Positions 1 to 10,526 are shown, counted from the stretch's first letter. The stretch is DNA of 64,000 nucleotides from Staphylococcus aureus (GCF_001027105.1 NZ_CP011526.1:62001-126000), one strand, 5' to 3'. A program made the numbers and translations. Notes: generated by a model not told the origin, from the sequence alone.

Positions 1-1
1 T

Positions 2-970
2 ATCGGTTCTTGGGGTGGCAGTGGTATCTGTTCACTCTTCGGTGGTGCAGTTGCGACAACTATGGGTTGGAGATGGATTTTCATCTTCTCAATTATCGTT
101 GCCGTACTTTCAATGTTACTCATCAAAGGGACGCCTGAAACGAAATCAGAAATTACCAATACACATAAATTTGACGTTGCAGGGCTAATTGTTCTAGTAG
201 TTATGTTGCTAAGTTTAAACGTTGTCATTACTAAAGGTGCAGCACTTGGTTACACATCATTATGGTTCTTTGGTTTGATTGCAATCGTAATTGTAGCATT
301 CTTTATTTTCTTAAATGTTGAGAAAAAAGTAGATAATCCACTTATTGATTTTAAATTATTTGAAAATAAACCATATACAGGTGCAACGATTTCGAACTTC
401 TTATTAAACGGTTTTGCAGGTACATTAATTGTAGCGAATACATTCGTGCAACAAGGTTTAGGTTATACAGCATTGCAGGCAGGATACTTATCAATTACTT
501 ATTTAATCATGGTGTTATTGATGATTCGAGTTGGTGAAAAATTATTACAAAAAATGGGTTCTAAGCGACCAATGTTATTAGGTACATTCATTGTGGTCAT
601 TGGTATTGCACTTATTTCATTAGTATTCTTACCAGGCATATTTTATGTTATCAGTTGTGTCGTAGGATATTTATGTTTCGGACTAGGCTTAGGTATTTAT
701 GCAACACCTTCTACAGATACAGCTATTTCGAATGCACCGTTAGATAAAGTTGGCGTTGCTTCAGGTATTTATAAAATGGCTTCATCACTTGGTGGCGCAT
801 TCGGTGTCGCAATTAGTGGTGCTGTATATGCTGGTGCAGTTGCTGCAACGAGCATTCATACAGGTGCGATGATTGCACTTTGGGTTAACGTATTAATGGG
901 AATCATGGCATTTATCGCAATTTTATTCGCGATTCCTAATGATGATAAACGTGTCAAAGATGCGAAATAA
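2..970 (+). CDS. MFS drug efflux transporter, DHA2 (14-TM) family, 5' truncated by window edge
   Basis: C-terminal part of a proton-coupled multidrug exporter of the major facilitator superfamily. The reading frame is open from base 2, and the first visible ATG (base 62) lies inside a conserved stretch (GGAVATTMGWRWIF, typical of the middle loops of 14-helix QacA/NorB-type pumps), so the true start is outside the window. About ten hydrophobic helices remain, with the late glycine-rich motif GVASGIYKMASSLGGAFG. It ends LFAIPNDDKRVKDAK. A terminator hairpin follows at 1108-1152. The substrate cannot be read from the sequence; NorB-like quinolone efflux is only a family guess. Confidence 0.85.
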   Translation: MGSWGGSGICSLFGGAVATTMGWRWIFIFSIIVAVLSMLLIKGTPETKSEITNTHKFDVAGLIVLVVMLLSLNVVITKGAALGYTSLWFFGLIAIVIVAFFIFLNVEKKVDNPLIDFKLFENKPYTGATISNFLLNGFAGTLIVANTFVQQGLGYTALQAGYLSITYLIMVLLMIRVGEKLLQKMGSKRPMLLGTFIVVIGIALISLVFLPGIFYVISCVVGYLCFGLGLGIYATPSTDTAISNAPLDKVGVASGIYKMASSLGGAFGVAISGAVYAGAVAATSIHTGAMIALWVNVLMGIMAFIAILFAIPNDDKRVKDAK

Positions 971-1107
971 TAACGATGACACGCCAAGTGTTTTGATAAT
1001 GATATAAATGAAAGTAAAGCAAATTAAATGAGGAAATGTATAGAGCAGTGCATATAGATAAATCTATGATTGGATTAACACTAATATAAATATAAATGAA
1101 AATGAAA

Positions 1108-1152
1108 AACCATCCACTTAAATTTTTGATAAGTTAGGTGGATGGTTATTTA
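1108..1152 (+). terminator. Rho-independent terminator of the efflux gene
   Basis: AACCATCCAC (1108-1117) pairs perfectly with GTGGATGGTT (1138-1147), followed by a short T-rich run. Confidence 0.8.
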
Positions 1153-1370
1153 TTGCGTTGTTCTAAAAATTTGGACATTTATATGGAAAGAACTATATAT
1201 AATGTGAAGGTTATGGCAATTCGCTTCAATGAAGGCGACGTGTAAAAGTGTATATTAAACGTTTCGGGGTCAGACTCCGAGAACAGTGTCCGTCATGCTT
1301 ACCGCATACTAATGAAGCATTATTATATCAGTGTTTATAGCCGATTTAAGATAATAAATTTTGCTAAACA

Positions 1371-1405
1371 AAAAAGCCAACCCATGAATGTTGGATTGGC
1401 TTTTT
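1371..1405 (-). terminator. Bidirectional-type terminator of the Na/Pi cotransporter gene
   Basis: AAAAAGCCAA (1371-1380) and TTGGCTTTTT (1396-1405) form a perfect stem with T runs on both strands. It lies 58 bases beyond the stop of the minus-strand gene. Confidence 0.85.
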
Positions 1406-1462
1406 ACATGCATCTGAATCTCTAATTTTAAAAAAATATGAATATAAATAAGACAGTAAAAA

Positions 1463-3130
1463 TTAAATTTCAGTTGTTGCAATTTCTTCATCTGTAGGTA
1501 CATCATCGTTAAGGCCAACAAGTGCTTCAGAAACATTTCGTGAATGATAACCGATACGTTCAAGAACACCAATCATATCGATATATAGTAATCCGCCTTT
1601 TGTTGTACATTCACCACGATTAAGGCGTTTAATATGACCTTTGCGTAGTTTATGTTCAATATTAAATGATTCTCTACTACGTTCTACAATTTCATCTTTT
1701 TTCGTTTTGTCATAAACATCTAACATGTCGATGGCTTTATCAAATGACTCAGCAACATGGTTGAATAATTTATCCATACCGCGTTGTGCATCTTCTGTAA
1801 TGCGAATATCTTCATCATGTTGGCGTTTTAATTGAGCGACATACTCTTCTGTTAGCTCTGCTACTTTTAAAATAGAGCGATTGACATCAAACATAACTGC
1901 TAAACGCTCAACGTCTGCCTTCGTAATGGCTTTTGTAGAAATTCTAACTAAATAATTTCGAATGCTATCATTGATTGTTTCAACAGCTTGATGCTTTTGT
2001 TCAAGCTTTTTGATCAATTTTTTATCGTCTTTTGTAATTTCGCGAATGTCTTCAAACATTGATAAGACAATCTGACCCACATTTTGTAATTCTTTTTGAG
2101 TTTCTTGTAATGCAACACCAGGTGCGTGATAAACAAGATCTTTGTTTAAGTGCTGAGGTTTATAGTCATCAGCAATATCTTTACCTGGGACAAGCTTTGT
2201 AACAATCCATGCTAAACCTGCTACAAATGGTAATTGAATCAAAGTATTTGTTATGTTGAAGATACCATGTGATACTGCAATCGTCATCGCTGGTTTTAAG
2301 TGCCATAAATCTTGTAACAAACTAATCAAATGAATCACAACTGGCAAGAAAATTGTGAAGATAATTACCCCGATTAAGTTAAAGATGACGTGTACAAGCG
2401 CCGCACGTTTTGCAGCGATTGAGCCGGCTAAACTAGCTAAGATAGCTGTAATCGTGGTACCAATGTTATCGCCTAGTAACACAGGGATTGCTGCGTTTAA
2501 GCTAATTAAATCTTGTTGATAAAATTCTTGTAAAATACCAATCGTCGCACTTGAACTTTGAACTAGTGCTGTTAACCCTGCGCCGACAATGACAGCGAGT
2601 ATTGGATTTGTAGACATATCAAGCATTAATTGCTTAAATCCATCTAATGATGCTAAAGGTTTAACGGCATCACCCATAAATTCTAGACCGAAGAATAGTG
2701 AACCGAAACCGAATAGTATGCGGCCAATGTTATTGATTTTAGAGCGTTTAAAGAAAAAGATTAAGAATGCACCTAATGCTAAAATTGGCATTGCATATTC
2801 GCCTAAATCTATACCGATAATAAATGCAGTTACCGTTGTTCCGATATTAGCACCCATTATCACTCCAATGGCTTGTTTCAATGTCATAAATCCAGCTGTT
2901 ACCAGTCCGATTGTGATAACTGTCGTACCTGAACTACTTTGTATTAAAATAGTTACAACGATACCTGCAATAACACCTAATACTGGATTTGATGTAAATT
3001 TGTTTAAAATATCTCGTAGCCTGTCTCCTGCTGATGCTTGAAGCCCGTCTCCCATGATTTTTAAGCCGTAAAGGAAAATACCTAAACCACCTAAAAAGGA
3101 GAAAATGACTTCTGTAACCGACATTTCCAT
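1463..3130 (-). CDS. nptA: Na/Pi cotransporter family protein (NptA type) with C-terminal PhoU-like domain
   Basis: Sodium-coupled inorganic phosphate importer, 555 residues. Two inverted Na/Pi-cotransporter repeats are visible, each with its signature: QSSSGTT at residues 64-70 and QSSSAT at 191-196. Helices run to about residue 320. The hydrophilic, helical C-terminal third (from about 345: DIREITKDDKKLIKKLEQKH and onward) resembles PhoU, which in this family is fused to the transporter and probably gates it. The gene is monocistronic, with its own terminator. S. aureus is known to carry NptA beside Pst and PitA phosphate systems; the symbol rests on that knowledge plus family match. Confidence 0.85.
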   Translation of the reverse strand: MEMSVTEVIFSFLGGLGIFLYGLKIMGDGLQASAGDRLRDILNKFTSNPVLGVIAGIVVTILIQSSSGTTVITIGLVTAGFMTLKQAIGVIMGANIGTTVTAFIIGIDLGEYAMPILALGAFLIFFFKRSKINNIGRILFGFGSLFFGLEFMGDAVKPLASLDGFKQLMLDMSTNPILAVIVGAGLTALVQSSSATIGILQEFYQQDLISLNAAIPVLLGDNIGTTITAILASLAGSIAAKRAALVHVIFNLIGVIIFTIFLPVVIHLISLLQDLWHLKPAMTIAVSHGIFNITNTLIQLPFVAGLAWIVTKLVPGKDIADDYKPQHLNKDLVYHAPGVALQETQKELQNVGQIVLSMFEDIREITKDDKKLIKKLEQKHQAVETINDSIRNYLVRISTKAITKADVERLAVMFDVNRSILKVAELTEEYVAQLKRQHDEDIRITEDAQRGMDKLFNHVAESFDKAIDMLDVYDKTKKDEIVERSRESFNIEHKLRKGHIKRLNRGECTTKGGLLYIDMIGVLERIGYHSRNVSEALVGLNDDVPTDEEIATTEI

Positions 3131-3449
3131 TATTTCACCTCAAATAAGCTTTATATTTAGATTATCGCTTATAATTGTAAATTTAATGTTAAGATTAGGT
3201 AAAATTATTTAACAATATATGTTATTTGTATATGACTTGTAAAATATCGTCACTTATTATGTAAATTTTCAGTGTGAAATGGCAGGTTTGCAATCACTTG
3301 TTTAACAAAATGATGCAATCAATCATGTAATTATGTTTCATCAAAAAAATCATGAGAGTGGAACAACGAAATAATTTTTATGAAAACATCATTTCTGTCC
3401 CAGTCTCATGATTTGAAATCACCAAATAAAAATCTATTAATGGTTTTCG
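3131..3449. other. Intergenic region with a dispersed repeat hairpin
   Basis: Leader of the Na/Pi cotransporter gene and downstream region of the oleate hydratase gene, both on the minus strand. The only structured element seen is the repeat/hairpin at 3351-3410. The rest is plain AT-rich DNA. Confidence 0.6.
3351..3410 (-). repeat. Dispersed S. aureus intergenic repeat forming a long hairpin; likely terminator of ohyA
   Basis: CATGAGAGTGGAACA (3351-3365) pairs with TGTCCCAGTCTCATG (3396-3410) with two mismatches. The inner part (CGAAATAA, then CATTTCTGTCCCA) recurs at 52649-52705, so this is a dispersed repeat rather than a one-off terminator. It lies 40 bases after the ohyA stop on the minus strand. 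Confidence 0.7.
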
Positions 3450-5225
3450 TTATAACAATTTGTGTTCTTTTAATAATGACTCAATGTACGTACCTTTTAT
3501 CTTTTTAAGGAATCCTGCTAATGCGAGTTTTTGCATTTTCGAATCTTTAGTAATCTCACGCAAATCTTGGTGGTCATTCAGTTCGTATATGGCATCCATT
3601 AAGACGCGAAGATCAAATGGACTATTGATGACTTCTGGAATACCACGATCTATATTTAGTAATTGATAAACAGCTTCCATGGCAGTACGAACCGAATATT
3701 CTGTTGTAAATACAGTGTCTCGCTCTGTTTCTGCAAAGTTACCAATAAATGCTAAGTTCTGAGATTGATGCGGGACGACTAAAGGTCTGTCGCCGATAGC
3801 ACGCGTCATGAAATAAGATGTGATATATGGCATATAAACAGGAATCGTATTAGATGCATGTTTTGCTAAGTCTTCAATTTTGTCAGTTGATACACCTAAG
3901 TGATACAGCCATTCTTGGCATATTTCATTACCACTACATTCTGTAATTGGCTTTTTAATATAATCGCCGTTTACATCTGAATATAAGGCATAAATCCATG
4001 TAGATATTTCATTTTCAGGTTGGTCTTTAAACTGTTGCTGACGATTGATTGTAAAACTCATTTGCCATGCAGAATCATTGATTGTAATAATACCGCCTGT
4101 AACTGTTTTGCCTGCAAGTGGGTCACGTTTACAAATACTTTCTATTGTATCGATAATCTCTTTATTGTTTGTTGTAGAAGTTGCTGAAACAAACCAACTT
4201 TTTTTAGGAATATTTTGGCAAAACTTATCAGGATTACCAAATTCAGGACTTTGTCGCGCTAAATTTTTCCATAGTGTCCAACTACCACCTAATTCGTCAG
4301 TTGGTGGCGCTGGTGTATCATTATCACCATAAGTAGAGCTTTCTGTAATACTACCGTTTGTCACAAAGACAAGATCGTTTATAGTCAGTTTAATAGATTC
4401 TGCATTACCATTACGGTCAATTAATATTTCTCGGGCAATTTTTTGACTTGTCGTAACATCTATTTTAATATCTTCGACTTTTACATCGTATTCAAATTGA
4501 ACCCCATGCGATTTTAAATATTCAACCATAGGTAATACTAAAGATTCATATTGATTATATTTAGTGAATTTTAAAGCTGAAAAGTCTGCGAGACCACTAA
4601 TATGATGAACGAATCGCATTAGATAGCGACGCATTTCCATTGCAGAATGCCACGGTTCAAATGCAAACATCGTTTTCCAGTAAATCCAAAAGTTTGAATT
4701 AAAGAAGTCATCGGAAAATACATCTGTTATTTTGACATCATCTAAATCTTCTTCATTCGTTAAGCATAAATCTAAAATTTCTTTAATCGCCGTTTTAGTC
4801 AAAGTGAAGTCTCCGTCTGTGACTAAACGTTGACCCTGTTTCTCAATAACACGACAGCGAGAATAGTTAGGGTCTTCTTTGTTTAGCCAATAGAACTCAT
4901 CTAATACAGACGCGTTATCGATTTCTAATGAAGGGATAGATCTGAATAAGTCCCACAAACATTCAAAGTGGTTCTCCATTTCACGACCACCGCGGACAAC
5001 ATAGCCTTTTAAAGGCATATTTTCACCATCAAGACTACCACCTGCTTTAGGTAACTCTTCTAAAATATGAATCTTCGAACCTTCCATTTGACCATCCCTT
5101 ATTAAAAAACAAGCTGCAGCAAGTGAAGCTAGACCAGATCCGATTAAGTAAGCGGATTTGTTTTCTACATTTTCAGGTTTTTTAGGGCGCGCAAATGCTT
5201 CATAATTTCCATAACTGTAATACAT
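3450..5225 (-). CDS. ohyA: Oleate hydratase (myosin-cross-reactive antigen family), FAD-binding
   Basis: FAD enzyme that adds water to the cis-9 double bond of unsaturated fatty acids such as oleate, giving 10-hydroxy acids and detoxifying host antimicrobial lipids. The start [16 protein letters not shown] gives 591 residues, the usual length. An upstream in-frame TTG (5234) abuts the AAAGGA ribosome site and is too close to it to be used, while the ATG at 5225 sits about nine bases away. The dinucleotide-binding loop [10 protein letters not shown] is at residues 29-38. The family's catalytic glutamate is present as Glu82 in [11 protein letters not shown]. Single gene with a hairpin terminator. 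Confidence 0.93.
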   Translation of the reverse strand: MYYSYGNYEAFARPKKPENVENKSAYLIGSGLASLAAACFLIRDGQMEGSKIHILEELPKAGGSLDGENMPLKGYVVRGGREMENHFECLWDLFRSIPSLEIDNASVLDEFYWLNKEDPNYSRCRVIEKQGQRLVTDGDFTLTKTAIKEILDLCLTNEEDLDDVKITDVFSDDFFNSNFWIYWKTMFAFEPWHSAMEMRRYLMRFVHHISGLADFSALKFTKYNQYESLVLPMVEYLKSHGVQFEYDVKVEDIKIDVTTSQKIAREILIDRNGNAESIKLTINDLVFVTNGSITESSTYGDNDTPAPPTDELGGSWTLWKNLARQSPEFGNPDKFCQNIPKKSWFVSATSTTNNKEIIDTIESICKRDPLAGKTVTGGIITINDSAWQMSFTINRQQQFKDQPENEISTWIYALYSDVNGDYIKKPITECSGNEICQEWLYHLGVSTDKIEDLAKHASNTIPVYMPYITSYFMTRAIGDRPLVVPHQSQNLAFIGNFAETERDTVFTTEYSVRTAMEAVYQLLNIDRGIPEVINSPFDLRVLMDAIYELNDHQDLREITKDSKMQKLALAGFLKKIKGTYIESLLKEHKLL

Positions 5226-5398
5226 ATCCACCAAGTCCTTTCGTATTAGAATACACTCAGACTATACCCCTTTGTGAATTGCAAATATTAGTATTTATAT
5301 TGGTAAATTTGACGAAATTAGATCATTTTTATATTTTTGATTTTTAAAATTTTATCACTCGAATGTTTTTGGATTCTGAGGTGCGGGACTTGGAATAA

Positions 5399-6271
5399 TT
5401 ATGTATTTTGAAAGAAGTTACTTAAACTAACGCCTAGTAGAGTGATAATTCCGCCTATAATAGCAAGGGTTGTTGGTAGCTCGTCTAATAACAGATAAGA
5501 TAATAATAAAGAAACGATAGGTGTTAAATAAAGAGACATTGTTGCATCAGAGACACCAACTGACTTCACAATATAAGCAAGCAAAACGTATGGAATTATA
5601 GTAGGGAATATAGCTAAATAAAGTACCGATACTATTGATGTAAAAGTGGCGCCGTGTATATCGTTGATGATTTCAGGAATAAAAATAAGCATAAATGGTG
5701 AGCTTGCCATTATTGTATATAGTGTGAAAGCGATGAAGCCGTATTTTTCTATGTATTTTTTCTGGAAAGTAAAATACAAACTTTCACTAAAAGATGCAAG
5801 TAAAATAATAAAAACACCTAATACATTAATAGTTGTGTAATCATCTTTACTTATTGAAATAATGGATATTCCTATAAATGCGACGAGTGAACTTAACCAA
5901 TTCCATTTTGAAAAATGCTCTTTTAAAAATATATAAGCTAAAGCACTAGAAAAAATAGGCGTTGTAGAGACTAGAATTCCAGATATACCTGCACTAATCA
6001 AAGTTTCACCAAAATTTAAAGCTGTGTGATATATCACAAATCCACAAAATCCTAAAATAAAAATAACAGGGATATCTCTTAGTTCAGGGGTAGGCAATTT
6101 CTTTATAATTACGAACGGCAAGAGAATTATTGTTGCTAAAATTAAACGAAATGCCGACAATGATTCTGCACTAAAATCATTTAACGCAATCTTTATCATT
6201 GGAAATGCAGATCCCCACAATATGATAGTAAATAAATATGATAGAAAAGTAGTGTCTCGAAGTTTATTCAT
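5399..6271 (-). CDS. EamA/DMT-family transporter (10 TM)
   Basis: Membrane transporter of the drug/metabolite superfamily with two EamA repeats of five helices. The N-terminal repeat starts at FLSYLFTIILWGSAFPMIK and the second near FSESLYFTFQKKY. The ATG at 6271 (MNKLRDTTF, 290 residues) is chosen because the GTG at 6283 and ATG at 6280 overlap or abut the AAAGGAG site. It is divergent from the norG-like MocR regulator 112 bases away, an arrangement common for MocR regulators and their transporter targets, so it may be controlled by that regulator when intact. Substrate unknown. Confidence 0.85.
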   Translation of the reverse strand: MNKLRDTTFLSYLFTIILWGSAFPMIKIALNDFSAESLSAFRLILATIILLPFVIIKKLPTPELRDIPVIFILGFCGFVIYHTALNFGETLISAGISGILVSTTPIFSSALAYIFLKEHFSKWNWLSSLVAFIGISIISISKDDYTTINVLGVFIILLASFSESLYFTFQKKYIEKYGFIAFTLYTIMASSPFMLIFIPEIINDIHGATFTSIVSVLYLAIFPTIIPYVLLAYIVKSVGVSDATMSLYLTPIVSLLLSYLLLDELPTTLAIIGGIITLLGVSLSNFFQNT

Positions 6272-6383
6272 TAATATCATCACTCCTTTAATTATGTGTT
6301 TCTATATTAAAAAATATGATTTAAAATGAGTACAACCAATTTTGAATGGATTTACCTATCCAATTTTAAAAGGGAGGGAGAAG

Positions 6384-7781
6384 ATGGCTAAATATAAAGA
6401 TATTGCTAGTGACATAAGAGATAAAATAATCACAGGGGATTGGTTTTATGGAATGAAAATACCTTCACATAGGCAGTTGGCGATACAGTACAACGTAAAT
6501 AGAGTAACGATTATTAAAAGTATTGAGTTATTAGAAGCTGAAGGATTTATCTATACTAAAGTAGGTAGTGGAACATATGTTAATGACTATTTGAATGAAG
6601 CACATATTACAAATAAGTGGTCTGAAATGATGTTATAGTCCTCTCAACAAAGAAGTCAGTATACGGTGCAATTAATTAATAAAATTGAGACAGATGATTC
6701 GTATATACATATAAGTAAAGGTGAATTGGGTATATCGTTAATGCCACATATTCAATTGAAAAAAGCCATGTCTAATACAGCCAGTCATATTGAAGACTTA
6801 TCTTTTGGTTATAATAATGGCTATGGTTATATCAAGTTAAGAGATATTATCGTTGAACGAATGTCAAAGCAAGGTATAAATGTAGGTAGAGAAAATGTAA
6901 TGATCACTTCAGGCGCTTTACATGCCATTCAACTTTTATCTATTGGGTTTTTAGGTCAAGATGCCATAATAATTTCGAATACACCATCATATATTCACTC
7001 TACAAATGTTTTTGAGCAATTGAATTTTAGACATATTGATGTTCCTTATAATCAAATTAATGAAATTGATACCATCATTGATAGATTTATTAATTTTAAA
7101 AATAAAGCGATTTATATAGAACCTAGGTTTAATAACCCGACAGGTCGTTCTTTAACGAATGAGCAAAAGAAAAATATAATTACTTATAGCGAAAGACATA
7201 ATATTCCTATCATTGAAGATGATATCTTTAGAGATATTTTCTTTAGCGATCCAACTCCTTCTATCAAAACTTATGATAAATTGGGAAAAGTTATACATAT
7301 AAGCAGTTTTTCAAAAACGATTGCACCAGCAATAAGAATAGGTTGGATTGTTGCTTCTGAAAAAATAATAGAGCAATTGGCAGATGTAAGAATGCAAATT
7401 GACTATGGATCCAGTATTTTGTCACAAATGGTTGTATATGAGATGTTGAAAAATAAGTCTTATGATAAACACTTAGTAAAGTTAAGGTATGTTTTAAAAG
7501 ATAAACGAGACTTTATGTTAAACATCCTCAATAATTTATTTAAGGATATAGCACATTGGGAGGTTCCAAGTGGAGGTTATTTTGTATGGTTAGTCTTTAA
7601 AATAGATATAGATATTAAATATTTATTTTACGAATTGTTAAGTAAAGAAAAAATATTAATCAATCCGGGTTACATTTATGGCAGTAAAGAAAAGAGTATA
7701 AGGCTATCTTTTGCCTTTGAATCAAATGAAAATATTAAGCATGCGCTCTATAAAATTTATACATATGTGAAAAAGGTTTAA
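6384..7781 (+). pseudogene. norG: norG-like GntR/MocR transcriptional regulator interrupted by an in-frame TAG
   Basis: MocR-type regulator: an N-terminal GntR winged helix (KIPSHRQLAIQYNVNRVT) fused to a fold-type-I aminotransferase domain with the PLP-lysine motif SSFSKT and the substrate-site motif NPTGRS. The best start is ATG 6384 after a GGGAGGGAG site. The frame runs unbroken to 7781 except for one TAG at 6636-6638 (codon 85), in context SEMML*SSQQRSQ in the linker between domains. I recall Trp here in intact NorG, so TGG to TAG is the probable change. NorG is known to regulate efflux pump genes such as norB. As it stands only the DNA-binding fragment would be made, unless the downstream part re-initiates (GTG 6666). 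Confidence 0.8.
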
Positions 7782-7970
7782 TTAAAACAATAATTCGAAT
7801 CATTATGTGGCATGTTAAACAGCTAAATATAAGCTATGCACATTTAACAAGCGGATACTCCTGACGCAATTATAGTATCATTACATATTGTTTAATCGTT
7901 TGGGGTAATGTAATTAAAAGGTAAAATAGGCAGAGTGTTATACATAAAATGTAAAGAAAGAGGCGATAGA

Positions 7971-8444
7971 ATGTCTAAAATCAGGTCTTTTACAATATTA
8001 AGTCTACTTATTTACTTAGCTATGATGTGCTATACAGTAGTGACCTATCCAAAATTACCAACCAAAGTGCCTATTCATTATAATTTAGCAGGGGATGCTG
8101 ATAATTTTGCTGATAAATGGGTGCTGCTTTTGATTAATAGCGCATTTATAGTGATTTGGCTTATATTTTTCATTGCAGGTAGATACTATGAACGATTTGC
8201 CAAATGGTCACATTATAATCATACACCACGTGAAATTCGAGCGATTAAATTATTTTTAAGTACGTTAAATTTAGAGATTATGAGCTATATGTCTATCTTC
8301 ACAGTATTAGAAATTTGGCAAATACAACACCATCATCAATTCAATTTACTATGGTTTAATATGATATTTATCATTATCATTGGTTTGACGCTTGTCATAT
8401 TTTGTTTACTTCCTACAATTCATAAAATGAGAGATTCTCAATAA
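7971..8444 (+). CDS. DUF1648 domain-containing membrane protein
   Basis: A 157-residue protein with about four membrane segments. The first helix is followed by the family motif around PTKVPIHYNLAGDADNFADK, an extracytoplasmic segment typical of DUF1648. ATG 7971 (MSKIRSFTIL) is preferred over the upstream in-frame ATG 7935 because it follows AAGAGG closely. Some DUF1648 proteins, such as SdpI relatives, confer immunity to peptide toxins, but no toxin gene is adjacent and the role here is unknown. Confidence 0.75.
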   Translation: MSKIRSFTILSLLIYLAMMCYTVVTYPKLPTKVPIHYNLAGDADNFADKWVLLLINSAFIVIWLIFFIAGRYYERFAKWSHYNHTPREIRAIKLFLSTLNLEIMSYMSIFTVLEIWQIQHHHQFNLLWFNMIFIIIIGLTLVIFCLLPTIHKMRDSQ

Positions 8445-8705
8445 AAATATAAACTCTCATGATGCAGTTTTGAAGCGAATTCCTGAGATTATTATAAATA
8501 ATATCTAGTATTTATAATTAAAATGATATATTATTTATTATAGTTAAATATTGTGTATATTTTGTGAACTTTTTGTAAAAATTCGATTGCCTGTCACATA
8601 TAGGAGTGTTACATTTTAAATATGTGATCATCGCAAAATATAAGTTGAAATAGGTTGTAGATTAATCAGAATGATAAATATTTTATATAAAGAGAGGGAG
8701 TCATT

Positions 8706-10298
8706 ATGACACTACTTACTGTAAATCCATTCGATAATGTCGGATTATCAGCCTTAGTTGCAGCAGTACCTATTATTTTATTTTTATTATGCTTAACCGT
8801 TTTTAAAATGAAAGGCATTTATGCAGCATTGACAACTTTGGTTGTTACATTGATTGTGGCTTTATTTGTATTTGAATTACCAGCGCGTGTATCAGCAGGT
8901 GCGATTACAGAAGGCGTTGTTGCCGGTATTTTCCCAATAGGATATATCGTTTTAATGGCAGTTTGGTTATATAAAGTTTCTATTAAAACAGGACAATTTT
9001 CTATTATTCAAGATAGTATTGCAAGTATTTCAGTGGACCAAAGAATCCAACTATTATTAATTGGATTTTGTTTCAACGCATTTTTAGAAGGTGCAGCAGG
9101 ATTTGGTGTGCCAATTGCGATTTGTGCAGTATTATTAATTCAACTTGGATTTGAACCATTAAAAGCAGCGATGTTATGTTTAATTGCTAATGGTGCGGCG
9201 GGTGCCTTTGGTGCAATTGGTTTACCAGTTAGTATTATTGATACGTTTAACTTAAGTGGAGGCGTTACAACATTAGATGTTGCGAGATACTCAGCATTAA
9301 CACTTCCAATTTTAAACTTTATTATTCCATTTGTTTTAGTATTCATTGTAGATGGTATGAAAGGTATTAAAGAAATTTTACCTGTCATTTTAACAGTGAG
9401 TGGTACATATACTGGATTACAATTATTATTAACAATATTCCATGGTCCAGAACTAGCAGACATTATTCCATCACTAGCAACAATGGTGGTGTTAGCATTT
9501 GTTTGTCGTAAATTTAAACCGAAAAACATTTTCAGATTGGAAGCGTCTGAACATAAAATTCAAAAACGAACGCCTAAAGAAATTGTCTTTGCTTGGAGTC
9601 CGTTCGTAATTTTAACTGCCTTTGTATTAGTATGGAGTGCACCATTCTTCAAAAAATTATTCCAACCTGGAGGTGCACTTGAAAGTTTAGTAATAAAATT
9701 GCCAATTCCAAATACTGTGAGTGATTTATCGCCTAAAGGAATTGCGTTGCGTCTCGATTTAATTGGTGCAACTGGGACAGCGATTTTATTAACAGTAATT
9801 ATTACAATTTTAATTACGAAGTTAAAATGGAAAAGTGCAGGTGCTTTATTGGTCGAAGCAATTAAAGAATTATGGTTACCGATCCTTACAATTTCAGCTA
9901 TCCTAGCTATTGCTAAAGTTATGACATACGGTGGTTTGACTGTAGCAATTGGACAAGGTATTGCTAAAGCGGGAGCAATTTTCCCATTATTCTCTCCAGT
10001 ATTAGGTTGGATTGGTGTGTTTATGACTGGTTCAGTTGTAAATAACAATACTTTATTCGCACCTATTCAAGCGACAGTGGCACAACAAATTTCAACAAGC
10101 GGTTCATTACTTGTGGCAGCTAACACTGCAGGTGGTGTAGCAGCGAAACTTATTTCACCACAATCAATTGCCATTGCGACTGCAGCTGTTAAAAAAGTTG
10201 GTGAAGAATCTGCATTATTAAAAATGACGTTAAAATACAGTATTATATTTGTTGCTTTTATTTGTGTTTGGACGTTTATACTAACGTTAATATTCTAA
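8706..10298 (+). CDS. lctP: L-lactate permease
   Basis: Lactate:proton symporter of the LctP family, 530 residues with some 13 to 14 helices. Family-typical conserved segments are visible: EGAAGFGVPIAIC near residue 128, NGAAGAFGAIGLPVSI near 162 and SVVNNNTLFAPIQ near 442. The start ATG follows an AGAGAGGGAG site. It stands alone, with a terminator at 10355-10404 and a 260-base AT-rich leader. It moves lactate across the membrane during the switch between fermentation and lactate re-use. Confidence 0.93.
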   Translation: MTLLTVNPFDNVGLSALVAAVPIILFLLCLTVFKMKGIYAALTTLVVTLIVALFVFELPARVSAGAITEGVVAGIFPIGYIVLMAVWLYKVSIKTGQFSIIQDSIASISVDQRIQLLLIGFCFNAFLEGAAGFGVPIAICAVLLIQLGFEPLKAAMLCLIANGAAGAFGAIGLPVSIIDTFNLSGGVTTLDVARYSALTLPILNFIIPFVLVFIVDGMKGIKEILPVILTVSGTYTGLQLLLTIFHGPELADIIPSLATMVVLAFVCRKFKPKNIFRLEASEHKIQKRTPKEIVFAWSPFVILTAFVLVWSAPFFKKLFQPGGALESLVIKLPIPNTVSDLSPKGIALRLDLIGATGTAILLTVIITILITKLKWKSAGALLVEAIKELWLPILTISAILAIAKVMTYGGLTVAIGQGIAKAGAIFPLFSPVLGWIGVFMTGSVVNNNTLFAPIQATVAQQISTSGSLLVAANTAGGVAAKLISPQSIAIATAAVKKVGEESALLKMTLKYSIIFVAFICVWTFILTLIF

Positions 10299-10354
10299 AT
10301 ATAAATAATGTTGTCACTTGGATTCAAATGACATTTTAAATCTAATTATTCATG

Positions 10355-10404
10355 AATCGAACTAGTACGAAATGCAATGAGCATCTTGTCTAGTTCGATT
10401 TTTT
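10355..10404 (+). terminator. Rho-independent terminator of lctP
   Basis: AATCGAACTAG (10355-10365) and CTAGTTCGATT (10390-10400) pair perfectly, followed by TTTT. Confidence 0.88.
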
Positions 10405-10484
10405 AATGCCTAAAAATGTCATATATGTAATCAGAGTAGAAAGTGTTGAGGCGTTTCAGAAGTTGTTTAGAAAAGTAAGTAAAA

Positions 10485-10526
10485 TAAAAAATGCACTGAG
10501 CAACAAAAGATGTTGCTCGTGCATTT
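10485..10526 (-). terminator. Rho-independent terminator of spa
   Basis: AAATGCAC-TGAGCAACA (10488-10504) pairs with TGTTGCTC-GTGCATTT (10511-10526) apart from a one-base bulge. On the minus strand it is followed by a T-rich run. Confidence 0.85.

Larger units (their letters stand above)
971..1462. other. Intergenic region between convergent genes, with two terminators
   Basis: Between the + strand efflux gene and the - strand cotransporter. Apart from terminators at 1108-1152 and 1371-1405 I see no gene. The stretch 1195-1320 is locally richer in G+C than its surroundings (CGGGGTCAGACTCCG) but has no supported ORF and no T-tailed hairpin. Confidence 0.6.

Noticed and set aside
1309..1572. 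87-codon minus-strand frame overlapping the end of the cotransporter gene
   Set aside because: Lies across a terminator and inside the real gene in another frame.
8555..8575. Possible Rex site before lctP (TTGTGAACTTTTTGTAAA)
   Set aside because: Only the left half matches the consensus; the right half lacks TTCACAA, so it is not reported as an operator.
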